A model generated the notes under the pieces. It was given only the letters and a program-made list of their open reading frames with translations, was not told the DNA's origin and did not search any database. Both the position numbers and the translations under genes were made by a program. DNA of 64,000 bases from contig OZ026835.1 in assembly GCA_964023205.1 (NCBI GenBank), forward strand, positions 44,675,083 through 44,739,082. Direction: 5' to 3'. Positions 36,377 through 63,885 of this stretch are shown here, piece after piece; position 1 is the first letter of the stretch, and each line of letters starts with the position of its first letter. Origin of the DNA: Lutraria lutraria. Taxonomy: Eukaryota; Mollusca; Bivalvia; Venerida; Mactridae.

Positions 36377-37590
36377 AGATGTGTTTCAAAAACACAATGC
36401 CCCCTCCGGGTGCCCTTTAACTTTAAAATGCACAGGTCCTATAGAGATTGTCATGATGAACCAAGATATGAAGTTGGATGATTGTAGGCAGTGGCCTTTT
36501 GATTTAATGGGCAAGGTTAAAGTTTGGTACAGACAAACAAAGGGCCATAAATCTGCTAAAAATGATCAAATCACAAAACCCTGACAATATATGCTGGGGT
36601 ACTTGGTGACAATAGTTCTATCAAAGTTTGGTAAAAATCCCTTGAGAAATTTAGGAGTTGTGCACAGACGAGTATTTCTCTACTACATAAGCACAAAATA
36701 AACAAAGGGCCATAAATCCGCCCAAAACAATCCAATCACAAAACCCTGAATATGTGTGGTAGTTTTTTTTTGGTGACAATAAGTCTGAAAGTTACATCAA
36801 ATTCCTTTGAGAAATGTAGGAGGAGTATCATAGAAGAAATTTTGGACAAAAAATAAACTAAGGGCCATAAATCTTCAAAAAATGATAGAATCACAAAGGC
36901 CGCACAATATGTGTTGGGGAAATTGTTGAAAATAGTTCTATAAAAGTTTGGTCAAAATCCCTTGAGAAACATAGAAGTAGTGCAAACAAAAGAATATTTC
37001 TCTATATATTACATAATTATGCACATAATAAACAAAGGGTCATAATTCTGTAAAAAATTATCGAATCATAAAACCTTTACAACATGCATTGGGCATCTTG
37101 ATAACAATAGTTCCATGAAAGTTTTATCAAAATCCCTTGGGAAAACAAGGAAACAAGAATATTTTGTTATTACAATCGCACAAAATAAACAAAGGGCCAT
37201 AATTCCGTCAAAAATGATCAAATCACAAAACCCGGAATACACGTGTGGGGGTTCTTGGTAACAACAAGTCTGTGAAAGTTTTGTCAAAATCCCATGAAAA
37301 ACATAGGAGTAGTATCCTAAAAGAAATGAAGGAATGTTTTTAAACACAATGACCCCCGTGACCTTGACCTTTGACCTACTGATCTGAAAATGCACAGGTC
37401 ATGTAGAAGTTGTCATGAGGAACCTACATAATTATGAAGTTTGATGAATGTTGGTGCAAGCGTTTTGATTTTATAGGCAAGGTTAATGTTTGGTACAAAC
37501 AGACAAACAGTCAAATAGCTAACAGACAGACAAACAGAGAGACCAAAAACAATATGCCCCTGATCTATCGATACTGGGGCATAAAAATGG
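36377..37590. repeat. Hairpin-ended dispersed repeat with internal about 150-300-bp repeats
   Basis: Starts GATGTGTTTCAAAAACACA (hairpin), ends TATGCCCCTGATC...GATACTGGGGCATA (hairpin). Inside, units around AAACAAAGGGCCATAA.TC and ATCACAAAACCCTGA.AATAT repeat four to five times. Noncoding; open frames in it are incidental. Confidence 0.78.
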
Positions 37591-37599
37591 CAATATAAA

Positions 37600-38720
37600 A
37601 ATATATTTGTACTGTAAGTTTTTACAAATATAATAAATACAATCAATCAGAACAAAGCATCATGCAATATTTCAGTCTTTGAATTAATTTTTTGTGACAG
37701 ATTGCCTGACTATATACTTTATGAAGGAAACTCTCTAAAAGTAGGTTGTCCCCAAAAAGACTTAAAGAATGAAAAAAATCCTTTCAGGCAGGGGGCAACC
37801 CACTAATTCGAAGAGAGATATTTCAAAGTGACATAAATGTTACGTTTTGCAGCAAGTCAACATTATCCAGTTAAAATTGCTATTTATACCAACAATTACT
37901 AATTCTTCAGACACCTTTCATAAACAATTAACACAGTTCCATCAAAAATACCTTAAATCTCCAGCTATGATTATGATTGCAGTTTATCGATGCTGATAGA
38001 ATAGGACACAGCATCATATGAAATCTGTGGTTTCACTACAAAAAAATACCAGTAATTGCTAAAACCTCCCTCACAATCGCAGACAATTGCCTACAATAAC
38101 TCTGTAAGAATGTGATAGAATGCCCAGAGAGCTCCGTAGCAACGCCTTGGTCACTATAAGGATGTTGTGACATCTCCATTTTCACAAAAGAAATATCAGA
38201 TTTTTCTAGCGATCTCATGGCGCTCTGGAAAATTAAAACCGCCGTACCAACACAGTGGAAACGCGACAAAGTGTGACAGGGCTATAACAAGATATATGCA
38301 CTGATTAACATTAACGTAACAAATTTTCACAACAATTTACAAGGTAAAAAGGTCTTAGACAACTTACCATGGTATCAATAGAAGCCTAGCTTCTCAAACA
38401 ACATTGGATATTTTTCACATTGTAATGACTCAGAGGCAAAGACTGGCACTGACAATCATGAGTTGTGTGTAGCAAATACAAATCTGTATCATCCACTTAC
38501 TGAAAATAATAAAAAGAACTTATGAAAATGTTAGTAACTTAAAAGAGCACATAAAATTACAATTCAGAGAATTTTCACATTTCTGGAGAAATATATTATT
38601 GACAAAAGCTCCTACAGGGGACATGTATAGTGAACGGTATGCTGAACAAAAGTACACCCTGAACTTATGTTGTATATTGAATGATAAAACATCTATAGTC
38701 AGAGATGCAAAAAAAGAAAT
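37600..38720. other. Unannotated stretch with one unrecognised open frame
   Basis: A minus-strand frame at 38036-38269 (78 codons) lies in a more GC-balanced patch (38060-38270). I cannot relate it to a family, and no splice signals clearly bound it. It could be part of a SYT1 5' exon or of an old element; low confidence either way. Confidence 0.3.
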
Positions 38721-38721
38721 T

Positions 38722-39217
38722 GTGTATAGAATACTTAACCATGGCACATCCTGAATATATGTTGTGTATAGCATACTAAATCATGGTACATCCTGAACAT
38801 ATGTTGTGTATAGAATACTAAATCATGGTACATCCTGAATGTATGCTGTATATAGAATACTAAACCATGGTACATCCTGTACATATGTTGTGTATAGAAT
38901 ACTAAACCATGGTACATCCTGTATATATGTTGTGTATAGAATACTAAATCATGGTACATCCTGAATGTATGCTGTTTATAGAATACTAAACCATGGTACA
39001 TCCTGTACATATGTTGTGTATAGAATACTAAACCATGGCACATCCTGAACATATGTTGTGTATAGAATACTAAAACCATGGTTCATCCTGTACATATGTT
39101 GTGTATAGAATACTAAAACCATGGTACATCCTGTACATATGTTGTGTATAGAATACTAAAACCATGGAACATCCTGTACATATGTTGTGTATAGAATACT
39201 AAAACCATGGAACATCC
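38722..39217. repeat. 42-bp minisatellite, about 12 copies
   Basis: Unit around ACCATGGTACATCCTG followed by TACATATGTTGTGTATAGAATACTAA. Several copies at the right have one extra A (ACTAAAACC), giving 43 bp. A 114-codon minus-strand frame is a product of the repeat. Confidence 0.93.
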
Positions 39218-39271
39218 TGGCAAAGACCCAAGAGAACCCAACATAAAAGCTAGTCTACAGCCTTAATCAGA

Positions 39272-40065
39272 AACTAGAGCTGTCACAAGGTGACAAATAC
39301 CCCCACATGCTGCATAGACCTTGGATCTACAGCCAATGAATAATGAAGTTACAGAGCAGACACTGCAAAAAAGACCAAAATTATTACCTTTGAACTGAAG
39401 TGTGACCTTGACCTTGGAGCTATAGCCATGGGATTGCACATGACACATTGTCTAGTCACGGTGATCATTTGTGGTAAGTTATTTGAAAATCCTCAAATGA
39501 ATGACAAAGTTACAGAACGGACACGCCAAAAATACTAAAATTATGACCTTTGAACTCTAACTTTAACCTTGACCTCGAAGCTATGGCCATGGGAGGTGCG
39601 CACAACAAATCATCTAGTGGTGGTGAATATTTGTGGTAAGTTATTTCAAAATCCTCCGACGAATGACAAAGTTACAGAGCAGACACTGCTAAAAAGACCC
39701 AAATTATGACCTTTGAACTCTAAGTGTGACCTTGACGCTATAGCCATTTGATTGCCCATGACACATCGTCTAGTCACGGTGAACATTTGTGGTAAGATAT
39801 TTGAAAATCCTCAAATGAATGACATAGTTACAGAGCGGACACGCTAAAAATACCAAAATGAACTATGACCTTGACCTTGAAGCTACCGCCATGGGAGTTG
39901 GGCACAACACATCATCTAGTGTAAGTGAACATTGTGGTAATTTAAAAATCCTCCGATAAATGACAAAGTAACAGAGCAGATACAATTCGGGACAGACAGA
40001 CAGACAGACAGACAGACAAAATGAATCCAGTATAGCCCCCACTTTCAGAAAGTGGGGTATAAATA
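39272..40065 (-). repeat. Hairpin-ended dispersed repeat (CTAGAGCTGTCACAAGGTGAC family)
   Basis: Plus-strand left end CTAGAGCTGTCACAAGGTGAC then ATACCCCCAC; right end GCCCCCACTTTCAGAAAGTGGGG with a (GACA)n run before it. Three to four internal repeats around GAATGACAAAGTTACAGAGC and CCTTTGAACTCTAA.TGTGACC. Same end design as 51311-51629 and 58358-60222. Confidence 0.78.
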
Positions 40066-40667
40066 CTGCCTCAGTCTTCTTTAGCAAACAATAGGACAAA
40101 TTGGTCCTAGTAAGATATTACTGATAATAATTATATGCATTGATCCATAACCTATGAAAGGAAGGTAGACACTACAGGCAGCCAATTACATTACGGGTCA
40201 ATTCAAATTGATAGTTATAATGTCTAATGTCTCAATGGTATTGATTTATAATAAACATGTTCATTTCAATAACACTTGCTTTTAGTCCAGATGGGATGGT
40301 TCTAGATAATTATATAGACAATAATGCTGAAATAGACTGACTATATATTTTCTGTATCCCTGGCGGCCAACTGAAATGAATATAAAATGATGCACCAAGC
40401 TGCTGCATTCTATAATGAATATGTTTTCATGCAAGCACCTTGAGCTTTAGATTTAAATATTAAATGGAAAACAAACCAATGAAAATTAAGAAGAATTACC
40501 GTAATATTGAAAAATATCAGATGTACATCATCTAGCAACTATTGTGACACCAATAATTAATGCTTCCCTTACAGAAGTATAGCTAGCACTTGATATTTAT
40601 TCGCTCTTTCCAAACAATTGAGGCAAATAATGATATTAACACATTTATAAAACTGAATGAAACTAGA
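40066..40667. other. Unannotated stretch
   Basis: No gene or repeat recognised. Confidence 0.4.
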
Positions 40668-41357
40668 GCTATCACTAAAGGTGATGTTACATACCCCCAG
40701 ATGCCGCCTTGACACATTTATTGTTACATTTTACAAAGGGAAATATAACGCATTTTCATGTTTTTAAGACCTGCAAATTGATGCTTAGAAATCGAGGACT
40801 CAGCACAACACTGTCGTAACTTGTTCTTATTTCAATATGAGTTACGACACTGTTGCGTTGAACCCTCGAAATATCCTGACCAATTTCTAAATACACATTA
40901 TATAAAAAATAACAAAGGTTCATAACTCATTAAAACTGACTTGGACAAAACCTATTGAGGACATGCATAACTTGGCAAACTACTTATCACTACTAAGAAG
41001 TTTCACTAAATTCCTGTATGTAGTTGCTAAAAAATGGTTTGGACAAAATTTAACTATTGTATAAAACAAAGGGCCACAACTCAGTGAAAATTAATCCAAA
41101 CAAAACCTGGTTATTGCATGGACAACTTGGCTTACTTTTTATAACTTCTGTGAAGTTTCATTGAGTAGTTACTGAGATATTGTATATACACTGTATAAAA
41201 ACAACAACGGGCCATAACTTGACAAACCAAACAAGACAAGGTTAATGCATGCACAACTAGGCTTACTACTTATCACTTCTGTGAAGTTCCATTGAATTCC
41301 TGTCAGTAGTTAATGAGAAATAGTCTGGACAAAATTTGCCTATTGTATATACTGTAT
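40668..41357 (-). repeat. Hairpin-ended dispersed repeat (CTGGGGGTAT family), carrying an inserted palindrome
   Basis: Inverse of the right half of 58358-60222: CTAGAGCTATCACTAAAGGTGAT, ATACCCCCAGATGCCGCC, then degenerate units around AACTTGGC(A/T)TACT and CACTTCTGTGAAGTT. Interrupted at 40793-40868 by the 76-bp palindromic element. Confidence 0.78.
40793..40868. mobile_element. 76-bp palindromic MITE-like element, copy 2 (inverse orientation)
   Basis: CGAGGACTCAGCAC...GTTGAACCCTCG. Flanked by AAAT on both sides (4-bp target duplication). The uninterrupted paralogous site at about 34671 (GAATATCCTGACC) shows what the sequence looked like before insertion. Confidence 0.88.
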
Positions 41358-41665
41358 AACAAGAGGGCCAAGATGGCCCTATATCGCACAAATGACAATC
41401 ACTGTTCACTCATTAAAATATTGTTTTGAACCGGTGACCTAGTTTTTGACCCCAGATGTTCCATGTTAGAACCTGTCCTACATATAAATAAGACAAACAT
41501 TCTGACAAAATTTGGTGAAGATCCAATCAAAACCATGAAAACTACAGCATATATAGACTAGGTTTTCCTAAGATTTGACCTCGTGACCTAGTTTTTGACC
41601 CCAGATGACCTATGTTTGAATTTGTATTACATATCATTAAGACAAACATTCTGACAAGGTAAGGG
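41357..41665. repeat. Hairpin-ended dispersed repeat (AAGAGGGCCAAGATGGCCC family), 5' part
   Basis: AACAAGAGGGCCAAGATGGC followed by two repeats around GTGACCTAGTTTTTGACCCC and AAGACAAACATTCTGACAA. Truncated at the right. Confidence 0.75.
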
Positions 41666-43371
41666 GTAAGGGAAATCTAGACGATTGTATGAAAATAACG
41701 GGAGATCACTCCCATAAATATGGCGTATACGTATCTATATATAATAACAACAAAATGAATGTGTTATAATTCATATTTTATTTACGAAAAATACATTTTA
41801 ATTAAGATAAACATGTGTATGTTTAACATAAATGTATTAGTAGTTTGTACAATAATTAATTTGTAAAAGTCATGAGGATCCCAAAGTGAAACTACAAATA
41901 CAAATGAATACCTAAACGATAGCACATGTCATGTTTCAAAGCACATTAAGCCATCGATAAAATGAAATTATGAAATGAAATATACACATGATATAGAATA
42001 AGCATACTGTTTAAATAAATTACAAACAGAAATAAAATAAAAATTCCAACGCAAAATTTTCATTTTATTGCTACAGTCACAAACGCTTACTCATGAGCAT
42101 CACACAAATCGTTGTCGTCCTAAGATTTCTTAGCTTATCGTGTTTGTATTCATTTTCAAAAAATGGAATGATTTTGAAATCCTGTGCCGGTAATTTGTTT
42201 GGTAATGTGTATTGGTTGTCAATTTAACAAACTTCGGAAAATAAAATGAAAATTTTTAATGTTAGATGCTTATTAAAGAGAAATTATGATGCAATTTATA
42301 AATCAAGCGAAAAATAAAAGGTGAATGATCTATATCGTAGTAGGCTAATTTTGTTCCCATTACTACAAAAAAATGATCCAAACGAACAATTAATCCTTTG
42401 TTCACACTGGTTTGATAATTTGTTGTTCACATCTTTTGACATGTTAAAGAAATCCTACTATGAACTTGTCTGATCGATCAGAGTTAATTGTCGACTTCGG
42501 ATAACAGGTGTGAAAATACGCGTTCGGATAATTGTGGGGACCTGTTTATCACTTCGGATAAGCCATGGTTTTCGGATTAGACGATTCGGATAATCGAGGT
42601 TTATTTACATTGAAATATATAGAAGGAAATTCGGGACCGAAATTTTATTTCGGATAAGACCAGGTTTTCGGATAATCCGAGTTTGGATAATCAGGGTTTT
42701 ACTGTATTATTATTATTACTCATCATTATTATTTATTATTATTATTGTGAATATCCTAATAGACATATACACTATTATTACAGGCACACATTTTCAATGT
42801 AGTCCATCTGACATAAGGAAGAAATGTGTAGCATAGTTCACAATTAGCCGACACTGAATATTATGTCAGGTAAATTTGATCCACAAACAAGAATGAAGTG
42901 TATCCGCAAGGTTGCAGAAGCTACAAATCAATACAGCAATTTACATAGGACCGTATAACAGTAAATGCTGCAGTAATATATCTTTCTAAGAACGCCATGA
43001 CATAAACAAGAACTTCTAATGGATGTATTTATTTTGTGCTATTTTTGTGCACTCTAGTTCTGTGTTGAAATTATTGTTTGCAGTTGAACCCAGCATAGTA
43101 ATATTACTGTTTTACTATGACAGTGCAAGTCTGCAATCATACAACCATTCAATCCTCATAAACAATTCTTCTTACACAAAAATACTCTCAATAACAATAA
43201 AATAATACATCAACTGATCGTATTTCTTGACACACTGACGGCCATATTGATTTTTGCTTGGTATCCATAATACTGCTTATCAGCCAATCAAATGAGAAAT
43301 GAGATACGAAATGACACGGGACATTCCTGCGACTGTACTAAACTCCAACCAATTTCCGGACCTTTTATTAT
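41666..43371. other. Unannotated stretch with a possible decayed DNA transposon end
   Basis: At 42500-42712 the word TTCGGATAA recurs many times and the block ends AATCAGGGTTTTACTGTA, resembling a mariner/pogo-type MITE end, but I cannot find the matching left end. (ATT)n follows at 42707-42750. No gene seen. Confidence 0.4.
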
Positions 43372-43868
43372 TTGCAGTAATATCATTTACCTATTTTAAC
43401 AAAAAATCTTAAAGTTAAAAAGGGGCATTACTATTAAAATACTGTTGACAGAGTTATCCTGCTTGTCCTACAGATGCACATTGTCCCCATAAGGAAGTAT
43501 TCAAAGTTTGAGTTGAATATATTTGAAAGTCTTCAAGATATTGTACTATTTTAACAAAAAGTCTAAGTTAAAAAGGGGCATAACTCTGAAAAAAAACCTG
43601 TTGACAGAGTTATGCTGCTTGTCCTAAAGATGCACATTGTCCCCATAAGGAAATAGTCAAAGTTTGAGTTGAATATCTTCGAAAGTCTTCAAGATATTGT
43701 ACTATTTTAACAAAAAATATAAGTTAAAAAAGGGGCATAACTCCTGAAATACTGTTTACAGAGTTATCATGCTTGTCCTACAGATGCACCTTGTCCCCAT
43801 AAGGAAGTATTAAAAGTTTGAGTTGAATATCTTTGAAAGTCTTTAAGATATTGTACTATTTTATTTAC
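43372..43868. repeat. About 165-bp direct repeat, three copies
   Basis: Each copy has AACAAAAA.TCTAAGTTAAAA, AGGGGCAT.ACT, GACAGAGTTATCCTGCTTGTC, ATGCACATTGTCCCCATAAG and TTTGAGTTGAATATCTT. Same general style as the AAAGGGCCATAACTC families. Directly abuts the retrotransposon fragment at 43905. Confidence 0.85.
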
Positions 43869-43904
43869 CTATTTTAAAAACAGGATAAAAACAAGTATAA
43901 TGTA

Positions 43905-44526
43905 GTAATTTATGGATGTAACATCGATGCAGCCAGTGCTGATTTAAATCCGAGGACTGTCACTGTTTCAATACTGACTACCTGAGATGGTAAGACGTTC
44001 CATTCTACCACAGTTCTGGGGGGAAATGAGTATTTGTAATAGTCAACTGTGGTAGAAGGTATCTGAAAAGCCAAATGATGGTGATGTCTAGATTGTCTTG
44101 TGAATGGATCCAGATATTGTCTAGGGTTTACATCAACATGATTGTATACCATTTTATTTTCAATAAAACTAACCTACTATATTGCCGTCTGGTCTGAAGG
44201 GAATTCCAATTTAAATTTGTTAAGATATTTGTGACTGTGCCCGGGGTCTTGCTATAATTATTAACTACGAATCTCCCAGCTTGCCTTTGAATATTGTCCA
44301 ATCTATCTATGTCTTTCTGATGGCAAGGGTCCCATACACTAGAACAATAATCTACTGTTGGTCTAACAATGGTATTATAATCAGCTGCTTTAGCACTACT
44401 CTTAGCAGAATGTATATTACGCTTGAGGAAACCAATACTTTGACTTACTTGATATCTTGTTAATATGAGGAGACCAGTATAAGAATCATAAGTTAGATCT
44501 GAGACATAGATAACAGGGATTGGCAA
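43905..44526 (-). pseudogene. Non-LTR retrotransposon fragment: C-terminal part of reverse transcriptase ORF
   Basis: Two overlapping minus-strand frames (44526-44128, then 44152-43910) carry the conserved tail of jockey/CR1-like reverse transcriptases: SIGFLKRNIHSAKSSAKAAD, VRPTVDYCSSVWDP, DIDRLDNIQRQAGRFV, LNWNSLQTRR, then DPFTRQSRHHHHLAFQIP and YKYSFPPRTVVEWNVLP. The frame shifts near 44130-44150, and the catalytic palm is missing, so it is dead. The 44463-44526 end of the first frame does not look like RT and probably marks the truncation point. Confidence 0.85.
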
Positions 44527-44529
44527 CTT

Positions 44530-46740
44530 AAGATATCACGCATGACATCATTTTGTAAATTCTGTAGCAAGTAAAACTCGAAAAACCAAATAAAATACAT
44601 ACATAAACAATCTAAACAGTTTACTTGTTACAAAATCAGCAATTTTTGGGAAAAGTAACTGTCATGCGTGCTATTACATAGGTAATAACTGAAGTTGCTT
44701 ATCCCGGATAGTATCTGGTTAGATGTTACTTCTACACCTAAGTAGGTAGCTTGACTGACAACAGACAGACAGAGGCTGATCATGTTATAAACAGACAGTG
44801 CTCACTGTTTTTTAGACCTAGAAACATGCACGGTGTTTACATTAAAAGACATCTTCCATTTCTGCTCCCATATTAAAATGACAAACTATCAAGGTCTTGA
44901 CTGTAGAAATGATATAAATCATCAATGAAAATGTTTGAAAGTCGTAGCATGCAATGTACACGTCATTATTATGCGGTCACTAGCGGTAATAGGCATACAA
45001 GGGATAAACTAGTTCTGGGTCCCATAACTAAATTGGTCTTTTTATTTCGTCTTGTTGACCATTTTAGTTATGGAATTGCCCACTTACAAAGTCAACAGCT
45101 TAAGACGCTTGTTCATGCGTCATTGAATCAGATCAATTTACATGCTTTCCGGAATGCTACAGACTTAATCCAAAGCATTTACAAGGAAAATTTTGAAACT
45201 AAGTGTAGTATGAAACATTGGTAAAATATTTGATAACTTTTGTCTGTTGAAGGTATATTTTTGGTCATAATAATAGATTAAACTATAATTCATCGAATTG
45301 TACACAAGTTTTACGGAAATTTGTGCGTTAAATAGGAAAACGAACACGACTCAGATTGAGTCGTTTACCTGTTAGTTTTTAAAGAACAAGTGGCTTTGAC
45401 CATGAACTGCAATGTAATGCAAACGTATCATCGTCAAAGACCCTATGACTAGGGATAAACCTGTGCTCCTTACATTTCATTTCACGTCTTTGATAAATTA
45501 CCTTTTCATTCTCATTTAACATATATATTACAGTACTTCCTAGAAGCTCAAAGTAACTATAACATTATTTAGGAATCTGAAAATCAATTTCCAAATCTTG
45601 CAGTATACTACAGTATAATTTACAAATTACAGACAACACAATTGATCAAGCGTCTGATTGATTCAGAAAACCTTGATAATTTTATTTTCGCGGTATCCTG
45701 TTATCAGGCAAGTATCGTGCCATACATTATGCATAAGATTAGAAGCTAGAAGAACAATGCAAGTAAGATACAGCAGTCAGCATACAATGCATACTTGTGA
45801 GACAGTCATTCGATCTCCAAAAATAATAATAAAGTCACCTCGTCTCTGTTACTGGATGCTCGAGTTCCAGGATTTTAATTGGTTTCCGTTCCATGTTCAA
45901 GTGCACCTTCCTACAGATATAAGCAACGGAAACCAGTTACACAGAGAGTAATATACGGAGTTGTCTCCCTTAACAGTAACCACTCGCTTTGTAAATGCGT
46001 CACTACGAATGCGCTAATGAGTGTTGTGACTCAGAAGACGGCGTTAGTTTAAAACATCATTGGGTCTGCCTCATGTGTCATACTTCTAACGTACATACAA
46101 TGTAATAAATTTCTTTTAAAAGAAGTGATTTAACCAGGAACACTGTAATAATTATGTCCCTTAATTATTATAAATGTAGACCTGTATACAATTTGTTTAA
46201 ATCAATATGTTTTTGAAGTAGTATTCTACATATTGTATGTTTTCCTTCTTGCACCCTGCACCTCACTAAGCAAACCTATCAATGACTGGGTCTTTTGTCT
46301 CAATAGTCTCACTATTTCCTGACGCTTACTATATAGCTCAGATTTTATTTTATTCAATTTCACCCCCTGTCTATAGTACACTCGCAAGAGAGGTTGGCAA
46401 TAACAAGAGATATATAGATACCATGAGAAATAAAATAACATAAATTTATAGTGGTACTGGACCCGGGTGCATCATTTCGGGACTAATATTAACCATATCT
46501 CTGAAATTATAGTCAATTATAAAGGTCACACGTATAGCGTACACGTACGTGTACATTAATAATGTTGTCATGCACACCAGTGTATGACAGGTTGTCCAGT
46601 TTCTTTAATCTTCGTTAACTTTTATGATAATCACTAATCAAATAAAATACGAAGCTTTCGTGTAGTTTTTTACATGTAAAAACTGTTAATATATATATGT
46701 ACATGTATATTTCTTTTTTATTCTAAATTATACACTATTA
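44530..46740. other. Unannotated stretch between two retrotransposon fragments
   Basis: Open frames at 45658-45951 (plus) and 46226-46441 (minus, basic, RQEIVRLLRQKTQSLIGLL) are not recognised. It may include decayed parts of the same retrotransposon. Confidence 0.35.
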
Positions 46741-47185
46741 AAGTCAAGCCCAGATACTGATCAATTAGGTACATGGTCAAACGCCATGGCAAAATTCAAC
46801 GTACATGATGACAAACATCAAATTGACCCCTGTCCTGTAATCTGCTCCACACCAAACTGGACTCGCACGAGCGTCTTGCACAAAATTAAACCATGTTCTT
46901 GAATATGTATAAAGTTCTACCTGAACGAATTGTGCTGCTCAAAGAAGTTCATGCCTGAGCTGTATACAATATATGTTCGAGGACTTTGCAAACCCCTGAG
47001 GTCAGTGGAAGTTTGCAGGAATGTGTGTCTCGTCCTTCTTGAAAATCAAGACTATCCAGGCATCTCTCCAATCGTGTTGTACTGTCTTGATTGGAGTTAA
47101 ATGATTGCAGGAAAACTCAGGTTATGATGGATGCTAGTTCATTGGCTGCTACTTTAAACGTTACCAGAAGGGATGTTAACGAATT
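46741..47185 (-). pseudogene. Decayed non-LTR reverse transcriptase, N-terminal palm/finger part
   Basis: Conceptual translation on the minus strand, with frame changes, shows DWRDAWIVLIFKKDETHIPA (compare DW.DA.V.PIFKKG...PANYRP), VCKVLEHI and a decayed LNFAMAFDHVPN (compare LDFSKAFD.VPH, motif A). Stops and small indels throughout. Collinear with the C-terminal piece at 43905-44526, possibly one element broken by decay or insertion. Confidence 0.65.
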
Positions 47186-48152
47186 ATCTACGACTGTGAC
47201 TTTGTGAGGACAGGTACGTAGTTGTATTTAGTACAGTTAATACAATTAACTACCTGGTGAGGATTATGGCTTACAAGTTGTTCGCGCACCCCGTTACAGT
47301 TTTTCCATTGTATGAAATGAACTGTGTACCATGTTTGGCATCAAGGTGAGACAACAGAGCTGAATTGATCTTTAACAGATTTCAGCTTTGCCATCAATGT
47401 TGCTGTAGATGTGGCCATTTTTGTTGAGATGTCAATGATGTACTTTTTGTGAGATACGCCACTTTACGTACTTTAGGAATCCGTGTTTGGGTTTTATACG
47501 TTACCCAAAATTCGTCATCAAAATAATTCGTAACTTAAGTTACTTCCTTGGTGGTTTGGATTGCACAGTTTTGAATTCTCATTTTCCGTCTGATTTTAAC
47601 GATGTTTGATCCAAAATTTGCCTTTTGAAACTAAATGCCTTGTTTCGAATCTTCCTCTGATAAGACATTTGCATATTTAACTCGATCTATTTATAGATTT
47701 ATTTTGACTTCTAAAAATAGGTTTATAAAATTACCATTGCTTGCTCTGGATCCTTCCCTTGTGATATGACAGGATGACAGGTATTTATCTGTGTTTTGAA
47801 TTGTTTTGACACAGTTACTTTCTGGATTGAAATTTGTAAAATACGATGTTAAGAATAAATTATGAATAATATGCTGTTACCCAAGCAAGATAATTATATT
47901 TCTGTTGACAATCAAAGTTCAAACCAAAGAGAAAACAGTTTAGGTAGGTCTTCAGTATATCATGTCCACACTGAGGAGTATTCCATTGATGTAAATCTAT
48001 GGTATTGTATTTATTTATGCAGGAAGCAGTCACTATATGAATGTTAATATTATACAATCCTACAATACAATAATTTTATTTATTCACTGAAATTATTGTT
48101 GATTTAATAATTTAGATTTTTAATTGACTTTGGAAGTAAGCAGCCTTTCTAT
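47186..48152. other. Upstream region of HACE1, nothing recognised
   Basis: AT-rich; no clear core promoter or CpG-dense patch. HACE1's transcription start and any 5' noncoding exon cannot be placed from sequence alone. Confidence 0.35.
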
Positions 48153-48159
48153 ATATATT

Positions 48160-48301
48160 CACAGGAGCCTGTTATTCAATAAAAAAAAAAATTATACTCA
48201 TAAAAAATTGCCTACGTATAGAAAAAACTTTTCTATACGTAGGTAATTTTTTTATTGAGTAGATCTATAATTTTTTTTTGATTGAATAACAGGCTCCTGT
48301 G
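48160..48301. mobile_element. 142-bp foldback MITE with 7-bp target duplication, 130 bp upstream of HACE1 ATG
   Basis: Near-complete palindrome: CACAGGAGCCTGTTATTCAA ... TTGAATAACAGGCTCCTGTG, centre CTACGTATAGAAAA|CTTTTCTATACGTAG. Flanked by ATATATT at 48153-48159 and 48302-48308. No coding capacity. Confidence 0.88.
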
Positions 48302-48431
48302 ATATATTGCATGTATTTCAACTTGATTCGAGTAATAAATACATGTATGTGTGTAACTCAAAAGATTTGTAACATTTATTTAATTATTTAGAAATTTCAT
48401 TTCAAAAGAACTTTAGAAAACAGATGAACGG

Positions 48432-63885
<15,454 letters not shown>

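Noticed and set aside
46226..46441. Basic 71-codon minus-strand frame as a small gene
   Set aside because: No recognisable family, no clear splice context, and it lies between retrotransposon remnants.
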